From the NCBI RefSeq assembly GCF_021018805.1, contig NW_026960607.1, forward strand, positions 250,501 to 314,500: a DNA stretch of 64,000 nt. The letters are read 5' to 3'. Within the stretch, counting starts at the first letter, position 1. Each line of letters begins with the position of its first letter. Made by a program: the position numbers and the translations under genes. The notes under the pieces are model-generated. The model was not told where the DNA came from. It ran no database searches and saw only the letters and a program-made list of their open reading frames with translations. Source of the stretch: Prinia subflava (taxonomy: Eukaryota; Chordata; Aves; Passeriformes; Cisticolidae). This document shows, in pieces, positions 34,901-49,900 of the stretch.

Positions 34901-37900
34901 CCAAACCCTTTATGTAGATTCCAGAGGAGCTGTAAGGCTCATATAGCAGCTGATGCTTTGTGCTAGCTTTTAGGTAAGAAATCAAGGTAGCATTCTTCTT
35001 CTCAGATAAAAGATTATTTGTATCCCCTTTCACCAAGCACATGTTCTGTATCACTAATTCTAACATTAAGAAATTAGAGATGACACTGGCTTGGTGATAG
35101 GAGACAGCACAGATCTGTATTTTCTAATGTGTTTTTGAAGCTACAAAACCATGTATCATATTCATCATATATTGGGAAAGAAGGTTGCTAAATTTGGTGG
35201 TACACAGGAGTTTTCCTCCGCTAGCAAGTAGATTTTCTGATTTTCCCTCAACAAAATGCAGAAGTGAATAAATAGGAGAGACAGGGCAAAGATGTAATCA
35301 ATTGTAGAGGGGGAAAAAAATCTGAAAGCAGGCAGGAGACTTGCAGTAAGTGCTTGCCAAGGTGTGGGCCAAATGCCAGAGCGAGAGGGGCAGAGTTCAG
35401 TGAGGAGTCCTGCACTCACCTGTGATATGCCAGCTCTCTCTGTCAACCACTTGAAAGCGCCGCATTTGTAACCACATTCTTATTTTAGTGAAGTCATAAT
35501 TTTATACACTAATGCTGGAAATGATGGTTACAGAATCATATCAAGTTATTACACGCAGGTAAGGGACCTGCTGAGGCTGTAAATGTATGAGTACATCCCC
35601 ATCTAGCAAACACAGGCAGAAAGAACTCCACCTGGATTTCATGATCTCTTTTCTAGACCTTCACATAAAAGATATTTTCCCTTATTAATCTTCACCAATA
35701 CTCCTACATTCAGGATTCACATTTTTTTCTTTTCAGAAAACTTAAATTCCAATTATGGAAAAACGTGCTTTGGACAGGGCTAGACATAAATTATCCTTCA
35801 AGGACCTGTGGAACTAATTAAAAATGACACCTGCAAAGGTAGATATAATTTTTTTCCTGGGTTACATCCTTATAGCTCTCTGGTTAGTATCATATAGCTT
35901 AGTATAGAAGTAATCAAACAGCCTGTTCACATGTCAAGTAGCAAGTGCTTCCTTTTCATTTCGCAGTTTTTAAAAAAAAACATCTAAAATACATCGACGT
36001 TATGTGCTGTACCTACCTCTCCCCAGTCCACATTTTTGGGTGGTAAGGGATAATATGAAGTTATATCATATGCTATTTCTTCCATAAACCACTTAAAACT
36101 TTTGCAGTTGTGATCTTTACGGAATTTTTTCAGCTCAGATATATCTCCATAGGGCAGTGCTTTTGTTTCCGGCCGGCTGGCATAGAAGTAATCCTTGTAT
36201 TCGTCCCACCACACTTCTACAACTCTGACATAGTTCTGTGAAGAATAAAGACACTGCTGTGACCTCAAAGCACACGCAAACAGGCCAGAAGCAACTCCTG
36301 GTTAAAATCAGAAATTTAAGGATTTATCCTCTTAAAAAGTGACAGCATAGTATTATTATATAGCAGTAATAATTTGTCACTATCTGTAGACTATACAAGA
36401 CATGTGAATATTATTTTTGAGTGACAGTTTAGGACTGAAGCCAGCAAATTAAACTGGGTTGCTTAATGAGAGTGCAAAGTCGTTTTCTAAGATTAGAGAT
36501 TATTTATTTGGAAATAAAGACTTTAGTTACGGGTGCAATAAAATGTTGCATTCACTTGCTGCTGTCAGAACTGCAATTCATGGTTTCTATTCACCTTCTA
36601 CAATTTTTTAATGAAGAGAATCATATGCATTAGTCCACTAACAGCAAAAAAATTCAGTCTTAAATGGGTCAGCTACTTGGGAGAAGGGGGAAAATTGGAT
36701 AGCTCACTTGGCAACAAGCCTCTGCCTCACATCTTTCTTCTCATTCTCTTTGATGGCTTCTATCTCTGTATTACCTGTACGCATTCCAGATGCACACCTC
36801 ACTTTGTCCAGTCCTTCTAGTGTTAATGACCTGGTGTTAAAACAGTCTTAAAAGATCTGAATAAAGGCACAAATTACTGTGACTTTTACTTTAACCCACA
36901 TCCAGCATAAATTGAACAAAGCTATAAAAACAGGACATTTACTGTGAGGATAGGAGGGTGACTGAAGAGGGGAAAAAGCTATTTCTACATCCTGCCTTGT
37001 ACAGAGAAGCAACTTAATATTTAAGAACACTCAGCAGTGCTTTTTATATTCAGTAAGCAGGCCAGCAGACTCATGTAAGGTGTTAAGACATGCAGTAAAT
37101 ATTTTTGATCAGCTTTTAAGAAGACTGAAATGATTTTTATCACTTCAGATATGGCAAACAAGCATCTTGCCTGCACTGAGCAATAGACTTATCATTTGCT
37201 ATCCTGTTGCCCATTACTCTGTCTCTACCTCCAGATATGTTCCCCTGGGCTCCATTGTATTGGTTCTAGTCCTAGTTTCATCAAAATGTTAATCAATTCA
37301 AATTATTAATATGGATTTTTTTTGGGGGGGGGGGAGGTTTGGGGTGTGCATGCCAGGTTAGTTTTTTACCATTCACCTAGGCTGGGACATTGCCTTTGGA
37401 ACTAACTGTTAGGTTGGCTCAACCATACTCTATAACCCTACTGGTACTCATTGTCTAGGAAGATTGATCTTGGATTGGAAATTACAAAGAGCTGGGTCTT
37501 TGGGAATGGGATTTACTGATGCCAGAACAGTGCACAAGAGAAAGCTTAAACTGGGCAATAGAACTTAACAGGAGGGTTGTCTCTCTTCCTGCTGGTAGAT
37601 GAAAATGGATATAAACAGTTTTTCTTGATTCAAATTCTCTCTTCAGATATAGAGCTGGCTCATTTGTTTTCTGGAATTGATGTCTAATTTTAATCTCAGG
37701 GTTTGAGTAACACTTCTAGAACCTGCAGTGTACCTGAGGAGTTGCCAACCCTTGTGAGGTAGGGCAGAGCGTGCCATCTTCCCAGGTGTCATTTACTGCT
37801 TCTTAACTAAAAAAGGCACACACAAAAGACCGAGAGATGCTAGATTCCAGAATTCCTCAACTTGCCCTAGGATTATACTCATCTTTATCAAGATAAAGGG

Positions 37901-40900
37901 GGATTTCAAGCCCATAATCTTCATCTCCAGGGGTGTGCTATAGTTACTAGAGTTGTTCATACATACTTGGGCACAGTGCAGCAAAGGCTGGAGGTGCTGA
38001 CGTCAAGTAATAGGAAGGCATTTGTACCTCAAAGATTGTGCGGGAAGGCTTTAGAGCAAGAAGATGGGTTCTAGGATTCTCTACCCTTTAATAACAGTGG
38101 GATTAACACAAAGATTTCTCTCTTGTGGCGATGACCATCTGAGCTATAGATAGTAAATAGCTTTGGATGAAGTGCTCTCTAAATTGTTATTGATAATTTA
38201 AACAAATTTATCTAAGACTGTTCTTATCTGAAATCAAAAACCACTTTCAAGGTTGCTTCAAAACTGTACCTTTAATGTAGGAGAAGACCCAACATACACA
38301 GGGGGTGGATTTCCTTGCCATCCCTGGAGACGATAGATGTGTCCAACACGAGAACAGGGAACAAACAGCAGTTTCCCCCCACACTGCCAGATCTACAAGT
38401 TAAAACAAAGGTATTATTAATATATATGCACAGGAATTTAGGACAGACAAATAGATAATAAAGTCTGGAAGAAATGTCAGCTACATTTCTTACTATACTA
38501 TCATATATTTACATAATTTTCGCTTCAGATGTAAGCATAAAGAAAATAGGTCTTTGAAATGAAAGGTATACTGAGTACACTTTCAACTCAGCAAGGAAGT
38601 TACTCAACTAAAACAATTTTTTAAAAAACTTTTTAAAAAGTTGGACATCTCATTCCATCACTATTCAGTATTTTAGAACAACAGTAAGGAATGAGTACAC
38701 AAAATCAAGAACTGGATAATTTTTATTATGACAGAATTAATGATATTTTGATTTTATTAAAGTAATTCACATGCCATCACTAAGATGGGTTTTGGTTAGA
38801 TGCCCATTCACATTTAAGTTTTTCTTAATAAAGATTAGTAGGAGATAAGGATGTATAAGGTAACCCATTGCTCCAAGTAGAAACAGATATTTATTTGACT
38901 ATAGTAGCTGAAAATAAAAAAATGTGTAAAATATACTACCATTCTGAAATTCCCTCACTCCCACATATCTTTGTATAATCCCTTAACGGGGAAAACATGC
39001 TTAAATCAGAATTTAGTTGCTCCTCATTTGGAGAAGTTTAATTGTAGCACCAAATCCTAATTCAAGCTAACTTTGTGAATGTTTTGAATTAGTCTAAATT
39101 CCAGACTAAAAATATGATTTACCAGTACTAGGAAAGTTGGGCAGAATATCTTGCTTTCTTCATTTCATCATATTAATTTTCCTAGGTTTCATAAAAAAAC
39201 CGCCTCAAGTATGCAAGGCCATTGCTTTGATTAGCTATCTAGGGATCAGCACACAAGGCTGATAAATGTTTCATTCTTCTGAAGATTGGTTGTGATCTAC
39301 ATGAAACCAATTTGGAGCTCTCTACATAATGAGCATTTCAATTACAGAACTACTGTAAGTAATTTCAATCATGATTTTGATCTAAGCAAGATGGAGAATT
39401 ATATGGATAAAGACCCTGTGTGCATACCATCCTCAATAAATACTCATTGCAAATGGATTTACAGCTGAGCAAGCGCACTCAGAGCTTTCCTCTAACTCAT
39501 GAAGAGCAAGACTGACTAGGGGAGCTCTAAATGTACTTTTTGTAAAATTCAGCTACGATTTCTCAGATCGTTGCTGAAGATATGACATCTTCACTTTTGT
39601 CTGTTAATTGGGACTGATTCCTGTGTCATTACAAATACTGAAGCTACAAGAAGCTTATGACAATCATCTTACATTTCCTGCAAACTGAAGAGCATGCATA
39701 TGCCTAGGAGTGAAAATAAAATCCTCCTCAGTGATTATGAATTATGCAGTTAGTATTTCAATTATGAGGACTTCTCTTGTAAAGAAGTTCTTGAAATATA
39801 CTTTCCAAGAGCACATGCATAAACTGAGGACTATGAGGACTACTTGTTCTCTATCGTTGCTTTCATTAGAAACAACATTTTTCTATAGTCACTATGAGAA
39901 CATTCAGTTTCCTCCCATCAAATTGGCCAGTCTGGTTCCATACTGGATATTAGAGCAGTTAGGGGTGTAATCTCAAACTGTTTACAAAATCTAGATTACG
40001 CATTATTTGGGTTTCAGCATGAAGCCACCTTTCTGAACACTTCTGTCCCAAAGCCCGCAAGGAAACACTGAGGAGACACATTTCTGTCACATCTCCTCAC
40101 AACAAAACCTGGGCTTCATGAGGAAGAGGTAGGTCTGTCAAAACTCCAAACAAAAGTATTTACAGAAAAAAAAATCTATTTAATTGATGTAGTTTTCAAA
40201 TACTGGTGTTACCTTGTAAGAAATTTCAAAATTTTCACCACCCCAGATCTGAAGCCCTGGATCATAGAGACCCAGTTCAAAGAAGAAATCACGTTCAATG
40301 GCAAACAAACCACCAGCCATTGCAGGAGACCTGAAAGAGGAAGACAGTGTGACTCCTGCCAAAAGGATACAACAGCAGTCAGAAAAGGCTTTAGCGAAGA
40401 AAGTATTTCAGTTAACATATAGTAAAGATCAGGTAAATGGCAATACACTGAACAATCATAAAGCTTTGTCATCAGCTTGCAGCAATTTTCTGAAGTGGCA
40501 TCTATATAATTTTTAGTGAGGTCACAATTTTTTACTATGTTGTGGGTTTTCTTATACAATTAATTTATTTAATTAATAAATTTGATGATAGAAAATCTTG
40601 GACTGAATTTTCTATTCAGTCAGTCAATATCCTACTATTAAAATAAAAACCAAGATGAGAATCAGTGTGATGAGATGTTTCTCTCTTAAAAAATGGTCTA
40701 ATTTTTGAGATAATATGAAACTGCAAACTAATTTATGTTCTGAGGAGCTGTCACATTGAAACACATTGTCTATTAAACAAGTAACAGTTTTTTAACAGCT
40801 TTCTAATCTTCTAGCTCTTTTTGTACTATTAGAAGACACTTTACATTACACTCAGTAAAATTTTAAAGAGGGCCTAGATAAAGTAGTACAAGGTTTGCAT

Positions 40901-43900
40901 TTTGGTTTAGACTATTTTTTGTTATCCTTTTTCTTTTAATGACTTTGTAAATCCTTTCTCATATGCCATGATTCAATTAGCAAGTTTTAATGTGTCAAAA
41001 AATGCTGTGGTCTGGACTACAGCTTGTGCTGGGTTTGGCTGGGATGGAGTTAATTTTCTTCCCAGTGGCTGGCATGGGGCTGTGTTTTGAATTTGTGCTG
41101 AACACAGGGCTGATAATGGGGAGATGTTTCTGCTATTGCTGAGCAGGGGTTGCAGGAGCCGAGGCCTTTTCTGCCTTTCATTCTGTCATGCTGAGGAGGA
41201 GACTGGGGGTGCATGGGAGGCTGGGAGGAGACACAGCCAGGACAGGTGACCCAAACTGACCAAAGGGATATTCCAGACCATGTGGCCTCATGCTCAACAT
41301 ATGAAAACTGGAGGAAGAGGAGTTACCTTTGGAGTGATGGTGTTTGTCTTCCCAACTCACTATTACATGTGATGGGGCCCTGCTCTCCTGGAGGTGGCTG
41401 AACACCTGCCTGCCCATGGGAAGCAGTGAATTCATTCCTTGTTTTGCTTTGCTTGTGTGTGTGTGCTGACTCTAAGCATAACTAATTATCAGTTTAGTTG
41501 CTGTCCAAATTAGGTGATCACATGCCAAGATACTGTTACATGTCCCTTTGTAATTGCTGCCTACTGTATTCTCCTTCAGTGCTGCTTTTGTATCCTAGAG
41601 GTTCAAAGGTTAAGAAGCCAGAAGACACAGCAGGGGGAAGCACTTTGCATAGCACAGCCTCGTGGCCTTCCTGCACTTTCGGTTTTCCTCAGCACCACAA
41701 AGACTTGGCAAGTGTAGAAGCCTCAGATACTGCAGTTTCAGTCTTGGCCTCCAAGATTCTGCCAAGTGTGTTAAAAGAACATAGTAAAACCCACATAAGC
41801 TCAGTAGTTTACTTCACAGGATACAAAGAGGTAAGTACTGTCACTGAAAGAAGGATTCAATCCTGGGGCAGTACTCACATTACAAAAACGTTGCCTCGGT
41901 GCTTTAAGCTGTTGAGAATCTTTTTGTTTTCTTTTTAAGCTAAGCAATCCTGGCTATGGTTTCAGCAAGACTTCTACTTGGTCTTGCTTGCCTTGGTATT
42001 GCTGCAAGAAAATGCACACAGCCTGGACACAAACAAATGTAGGGCATGTCTCTTTGTAAAGGAAGCATTGTACCTCTGAAGGTATTATTAAAAATAAAGT
42101 CATCTTTTAAAACATTCTGAGAACATGCGTTCTGTGTCTCTGGGAACAGTTTAAATGATTTTAAGACCTGTTTGGATGGTAAACAAAGAACACTACAGCA
42201 ATGTTTGAAATAGTTTATCCCCCTCTAAGTGAATATTGAATTTCCAATGTGGACAGCCTCATCAGCAAATGGTATTATTTAAACTGTATACAAAACAGAT
42301 CAAAGCTTCATAACTTGCTTGCATGTATTGCCATTTTAGCAAAGAACAATCATGGGTGGGGATAGGGAATTACCAACATCAGTTCTTACAATGTTTAAAT
42401 AATATATACAAGCAATAGAAGACATTAGATTCTGAAGATGTGAAGATTGCTTTGAAATGTAGTAACACAATTAGTTAAGTGTGAAGGGGAAAGTAATAAA
42501 AAACAGCAGAACCACAGTCTCCCAGTATTGAAAAGCCATCCAGAAACCATAGTTCCTAAGCTAGAGTTTCTAGGCAGTTTTTGTTTTCTGGGAAGAAAAC
42601 ATACCCCACTACAAAGCATAATAAAAAGGCAGGAATTCTGTGAAAATTATTGGAGTTTTCCCACAATAAAAGGTGCTGTTTTTATCTTTCTTCTTTTTTT
42701 TTTTAATGTTATGTGTATTATATTACAATTCTTAGAAAATATCTAGCCAAGATTCCTAAACAGTATGCTTCTTTGTCAGATGTGATCCATTGTGAAGTGG
42801 GAGAAATATGACAAAAGGGATTTTTTTTGAAACACGTGCATAATCGTCCAGCTGTATGCATGCATTAGGCCATGACAGCAGGCTACAGATTTTATGCATT
42901 ACATCTATTAGAAATACTTCCAGCATGCTTGTTATTTCAAACCAAATGGTTAAACAAACATTGCTGTTTCCAACAGTACTTTTAAAAAATATCACGGCTA
43001 AATAAAGTTTTCCCTGGCAACAAAGTTATACAATATTTTACTTTGCCAAACAGAACCCAGAAATTCTAATGTGCATTCTATTAACCACACAAGAGCAGGA
43101 ATGGAGAGGCAACACAAGGTAGCAAAGATATTTTGAGCAAATAGTCAGTTGTGGCAAACAGGTCTGACTAAACAAAGCAGCTAGTGTGGTTAGAAACGTG
43201 AGGGTGTTCAGGCTAGGAGCACATGCAAGTTTTAGTGGATCAATATTACTTCAGAAAAAAAAAGAAACGGGTGATTTAGTGATTACCGATACGGTTCAGT
43301 TTTTGTCTTTCTGCTTTCCTTCTCTCTCTTGGTCAAGGGAACCCTCTTCCATAGCATACTCCAATCCCACGCTCCTCTAGCAAACCCATCTTCGTCACCA
43401 CCCCCTTGCGGCACAATCTTAAATGTGTTGCCATCTATGACATCTATAAGCGGCACAGTGCACGTGGTTCTGCAGGGCGGGTGCGGTTATGGGCAGGGGC
43501 CCGCGGGGCACGCGTGCGCCGGGCGACCGTGGTTCGTGGGGAGAGAGGGTGGGGGAAAAACGAAAGGGTTTAGACAAATATCCAGTACGATTCACAGTAT
43601 GTAAACAGCTCTCTTTACCGATAAGGCTCAGTTTTATGTTTTCGTTTGGACTTTTCCTTGTGGCTTAATGGAATTCGTTTCCATAGCAAACTCCAGTCCC
43701 AGGCCCCTCTGGCAAAACCATCTTCATCCCCACCTTGTTGTGGTTCAATGGAATAATCATTCCCATCTATGTAATCTATTAGAGGTACAGTACATGTAGT
43801 TCTGAAACATTTATAGAAGGGAAAGAAAGAGCAAAATACAATTTCAGAAGAGTAATCTGTCTAATCTGAAATTTACATCAGTAATTAAGTTTATAGAGCA

Positions 43901-46900
43901 GTGTATATAAAAAGTCACCTGTAAACATACTATTAAAAAATGAAGCCTCATTAGAAGAAAAGAGATGGTCTTTTCTTTACATTGTTTTAAGATGTTCTGA
44001 AAACAGAAAACTTAGGTCTGAGATGTTAATGTATCAACTGGTTTATCAGTACATTTTCCTTTATGTGGACTTCTTGACACTGGTCTTCTAAAAGCACTGC
44101 TGGAGGCAATGGAGTAGCCCTCAGAGGGTCAGGGTTCTCACAGTATTATTATTTCCTGTAATTTCTACTTATATCAGATCTTAGCTGTCAAATATGATAA
44201 ACACTTAGCTTTTACTAGGGTTAACACAGATTTTCATTATACTGTTCTATTCAAATGCCCTGAAAACCCACCAAGTTCTAAGGATAAAAAAACATTACTA
44301 GTGCTCTCCTAGAAGCAGTTTTTAGTAGAATTCTTCTTGTTTGATTTGCAATACACTCCTCATTGTTATCTATCACACACAATATTCACCAAGGAAAAGA
44401 CATTATCTTGTTTTTCTCCCCACATTTTTAAAATGAGTTTCCCAGTGACCCAGGCTGGAGCACTTCCACCTTTTAAATGAAGCTCCAGGAGACAGAAAAG
44501 GTGGGGAAGAAGAGACATGTTAACACCATGCTGTTCTTTGAGGCAGAAGCAGCAGGCTGCACTCCGGGTACCAGGGCATGGAAGGAGGCTGCCAAGCACT
44601 GTCTGCTGGCACTGTGTGCCTCAGCATCTCTGGGCCTCCTGCAGCCTTCACCTCTGTGGGCAGTGCTGGAGGATGCCTCTAAACCCCCTTTTCTCTCCAG
44701 TCTTTCTTGTGTAAAACAGTAATACACAAACAATGGGAGCACAAAAGCATTTCTATCTTCTCTCTAGTATCCTGACCCAAATAGAGTCTTGGCCGAGTTA
44801 CAGCCTTTAAAACACACAAACCCCAATTCTTCAAGAGAATTCTGGTAGCACAGCAAGTTAACAAATAGTTTTTAGGATTAAGTAGCTATTTTATGGGATT
44901 AAGGAGTTTAAACATGCACATGGTTTTCTAAACACACATACCACTGATCACACAAGCTAGAAGTGTGGTAGCACACAGCAACAAGAGCACTTCAACAGCT
45001 GGAAGAAGTGAAAGCCCTGGGGATCTCTCTGCTCTTCCACCTTTCACAGATCCCCTCACACAGTGCAGGACCTTCCAGCACAGACCCCTAGCAAGTGCCT
45101 GGGGCTGTGGCAGAGACAGGCTCAAGCCTGGCCTCACTTTGCTACAGACAACGCTCCAAAGCACTTCAGAGGAAACAAAAGAGACCATACATCAAGACCA
45201 AAGATGAGAAAGTTATAAACCCTTGAGATCATGGGGGCTTTAAACTCCCATTAAATCAAAATATTTATTGCCAATTTTCCTCTACAAAAGCCACAGGTTT
45301 TAAGTTATTTTGTTCAATCATGCTCTTTATTCAGCTAGAAAGAAACATTTCAATATCAGTGCCTCAGAGAGTTGTAAAAGACAAGAGTTATATAATCTAC
45401 ACTAGACAAAATATTCAGAATGGCTATTAAAAAATAAACTATCTGGAGATTATTTGCCTGACTATATTCCTTCTTCATTCTGTATCTTTTATGCTGGGAG
45501 ATAATATAATCATCATACAGAAAATATGGCTATAGTTTGATATAGATATAAAACATATTGAGTGTAGTTTGAAAAGTGAAGATTATTACTGTGACTTTTT
45601 CTTCCTAAAAGGCCAGACACTGGAAACAACAAGGGAACATTACCTGTCCTTAGATATAGGAGCTATAAGTGGTGCATACCAATTAATTCCCACCTCACAA
45701 TGGGCATCAAGGTAAACCAAAACCTTTGAAAGAAAAAAAAAAAAGTAACTTCTATTTCTGTATACAACATCATGATTCAATTAAGCTTATTTACATTGAG
45801 ATACATTCATATTATAAACAAGAAAATAGATTAGATGAGTAAAATTTATCTCTTCTTAAAACAATGTCAATAATTTCCTTATGTCTATTGAAACCGCCAC
45901 AGCCTTTCCCCCCAAAAAAGAAAAAAAAGACACTTGTTTGTGAACTGGCTCCCACCTGTCCAAGTTTAGCCTTCTGGGCTCCAATGCTTCTAGCCTGGAT
46001 CAAACCTTCTCTCCTCTCATTTCGAAATACCTTTACAAGGCCATTCCACTGCTTGATATAGTCATCCAGCCTCTCTTGTAAGTGTGCTATCAGATAACAA
46101 AGAAAAAAAATTGTGAGGTTTAATAATAAAGAGTTTTGTACTCTTAACATAACCCCAAAAATATCTACATTTACAAGAACCTTTAATTCAACCACTCACA
46201 AACACTAAAACTGAGGAGATCAAGACCACTGACCTTATGGCACAGGTTTGTGTCTGGCACAGCTGAAGAAATGGCAGCTGAAGTGGTTGGTCACACCACA
46301 GGGAGCTGGGTGCACAACTCAGTCAGTTCAAGATATCACATAGTAGCTTTCAGGTTTTCATCTGTATTCCAAGCAGCCAGAGAAGTTTCTACATTTCAGC
46401 ACACAGTCTTTCCTCACCAGATGATGTCACATGTACAGCTGAAGGCACCACTTTTCAGTTAAACATTTCCCTTCACTCATTTTCTGCCTCACAGAATTTT
46501 CTGTCAGTCTATTAATAATCTGGAAACCTGAGGCAGAATCTCACCATGCTCAAATTATTACCCTCCTTCATCTAGACCTGTTTCCTCTTGTGGAGGTCTT
46601 ACAGTAATCTTCTAATGAAATTAATGAGAATAATTGGAGGGCCAGAAGTGCATCATACTGAGGAGACAACAAACCTTTAGCCAAAGGCACCTCTATCAGT
46701 AAAGGGACAAGTGACCGCACAAGAATCAAGATGAGCTATGCATAAATGGTTTCAGACTTGTATTTGTCTGTCCCAAACTTCTCTGGAAACCACATTCCTG
46801 CCACACAGTTTGAGAAAAAGATTTTAGTGTTGCTGAACATTTTTGCCCAGATGATTCTGTTGAGAAAACTCATGAAGGCAGAAAGGCTGGTAATCAGGCA

Positions 46901-49900
46901 CCTGCTGTGTGCAGCTATGCTGATTTAGCTATTGGTGTTTGTTAAAATCCTATTTTTGTACTCAAAGGCTCAAAAGAATTGCCTACAGCTTCAGTTTCTC
47001 ACAGTCAGGAACCAAAATAAGCCACCTAATCTACAGCTGAGGCATCCATGCACTGGTTTGCCCTGCACCAGCTCTGAGGGGCTATAGATGCCATGCCTGT
47101 GCTGATCTAACAGGAGGGGGAACATGCAGAGGTGGAAGCAGAAGGATGTCCCTTTCAGCAGCAACATGCCATCAATTGCTTCAGCAGAAACATTTTCTGC
47201 AACCTGAATGGAAATGATAAAGTCTGGAGACTTTTGCAACTTATGTTTTGGTATGTTTTATATTCTTGTCAGCAGTATTAAAAAAAATAGTTTGAACAAA
47301 AGCTACATGCAATTGAAAAGGAAATGGTGTTTCTTGGAAGTGAAGTTTCCAATATCGAAAGTTCAGCAATTCTACCAAAGAACAATCTTTTGAAATCACT
47401 ATCTTTTGATACTCTTATTATCTTTCCTCTCCACCTTTACAAAAGAAAAAGTTTTCTCAACCAAGTTTTATGTATTCTCCTTTCCCACACACATTTAAAA
47501 TTTCTTTTGTAAGTCCTTGTGCATTAGGAAAACTTCAAGGATACACAAATGTCAAACTAGAGAAAGAACAATTTAACCACATATACTGTATAGAAGAATA
47601 TGCCATGTAATAAATAGAGAATATATGATTTGATAGCTGTGAAATAAATTTTATAGGATAAAATCAACAGAGTTTTGAGGTCATACTGAAGTGGTACTAA
47701 GAGAATCTTTATACCACACCATTATTTATGCTGCAAATTCCAAGTATGTGTTACAGAAGGACTGTCAGGAATGTTTTAAAGATTTAAAACCTGAAGTTAT
47801 TTCCAGCTCTCCTGCCTATGAGGCCAAATGTTTTACTTATCAAATGTTCAACTATGTAAGGCTCAGAGGGAGCTGTAAAAACCTGTCATATTGATTGTGT
47901 AAAGCTTTTCTACAGTACAAGTCTCAAGACTTTGCAGTCCATTATCTGAAACCATGCCAGGGTTAGCAGCAAGTGCTATTTCCCACAGGAAAGCTGAAAT
48001 TTTCCTCCTTCCCATACTACAAAGCCTGCATGACAGTAGTGTAAAAAATCCTGATACTTTTACAGTCAAAAATATTATTTGGCCAGCATTAAATTTTGTT
48101 CATCTAGAATGCATATTTATGACATCTGTCAACAGCCTTGCAGCAATCTGGTTTTTGTTCAAAATTGTATATTTTACCTTTCAAAATATTATAATCACCA
48201 ATCTGGCTTTCCCCTCTGAGTTCCTCTCTCATGTCTATGATTAAAGCATGAATCAGTGTCTTTCAAAAATACATAGTTTCTCAGGCACTGCAGATTACAA
48301 AGGGGGAGGAGGAGGAAAGCAGGTTTTTTTCCCCTCAACTCATGGATGGCAGTCTGAGAACTAGAAAAATGGTATCAGAAGTGCTTCCTAGAGCAGCTGC
48401 CTCCTGCCTGGGAGTATTCTGTCCTGTAATACTGTTAAGGTGGGGCTCTCAGCTCTAACACAAGCACTGATTACTGCTTCAGTTTCCCCATGGCAAGCAC
48501 CATTACACAGGTTAATAAAAATACTGCTGCCTGCCTATGCTCATTACTTCCCCTTTGGTTATCTCATGGGATGCTGAAGCAGTTGGAAATACAGGTAACA
48601 ATAAAGAACATATAAGTAAACACAAAAGGTAGACAAAGCCTTTAAATGCTACTAGGAACACTGGTATTTTTTACCTCACAACCACCCTTTACAGGTGCAT
48701 GGGTTACAAAAGCAGTTCCAGCTGAGATATTGGCCTCTATGCTTCAGAAAAAAAGCAAGCTGGTGCCCAAATACATAACAAGTGTTGGAGACCTATATGA
48801 ACAACTGTAATTGTAGGAAGCTTTAGAAAACACAGTTTTATGAATTCTCTTGGCCCTTCCAGAACAGCTGTTTCCTTCACACAGCTAGCATTCACCAAAT
48901 AAACTGCTTCTATTGAGAATAGAAGAAAAACTGGGGAAAAAATAAAAAGCTGTAACAGCCTGGCCTTAGTGATACTGTGGTAGAAATTGCTGCAACATTT
49001 CTTGGACTCAAACATGAATTAATACAGAGGTCTCCATAGAAAACTGAGATAGAATCGTTCAATTAGCTTGGCAATCTTCTTGTTACTGTTTGTGCTCTGA
49101 CAGAGAAAAAAATGCTGAAGTAGAATTCAGCACATATCTCTGCACAGTTCTCCACAGTCCAAACCCTGCTGTTTGCAGGAGAGATTAAGGGAAAGAGTGT
49201 CATTCAGCAAAAGTACTGCTCGCAGCTGACTTTATACTAAGAATTATAACGAAAACGACATTTTCCAAGCATTGTAACTGTTCCTCCCTGAAAGACATAA
49301 CATATATGAGTTTCTATGCAGCTGTAACTCCCTTCTGATGAAAGAGGATTTCTCATAAGGAAGGACAGGCAGGGGCTTTTAGGAGCCAGCCTTTAGAATT
49401 GTCTGCAACCGCTATGCTGCATTTTAATTTCATATCACTTGAGAGGGTGGCAGCTAAGAAATAAGGACAGTCACACTGATCATGAGCAAACATCTACCCA
49501 GTTTAGCACGAGTCACTCTGCACAGGGCTCCAAGACCATGAGCTGGTCCGCTGGGTGGAAAGGCAGACATGAAGTCTGCAGCCTGAAAGTAGGTGGGGAA
49601 GAAGAAAATCCTGTATCTGTGCTGTCAGCATGACTTTTCTTCTGGCTGAAAAAGCAAAAAACTACCAGCAGCTCTGCTGTGATTAAGAGTGTTTGTATTT
49701 TGCAGCTCTCCTAACAACCGGAGCACTCTTCAGGCAGTTTGGCACGCTTTGCAGCCCATACTAGTTCATCCTTCTCTCTAGGAAGAAAGAAGTAGAGGAA
49801 GATTCTGCTCTCTTGGCCATTTTTCATCTAGAACATAATTTGAATTAATGAAATTAAGTTAATTATATTTACCAAGTAATAGCCTAAAGCAACTTGAAGA

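Larger units (their letters stand above)
32486..40212 (-). other. GALNT7: GALNT7 introns between lectin and catalytic exons, no insert recognised
   Basis: Covers introns 32486-33766, 33866-36016, 36236-38269 and 38393-40212, separated by exons listed individually. AT-rich, with only short ORFs. A T9G11-type run lies at about 37315-37334. No RNA gene, LTR or other exon was recognised. Confidence 0.6.
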
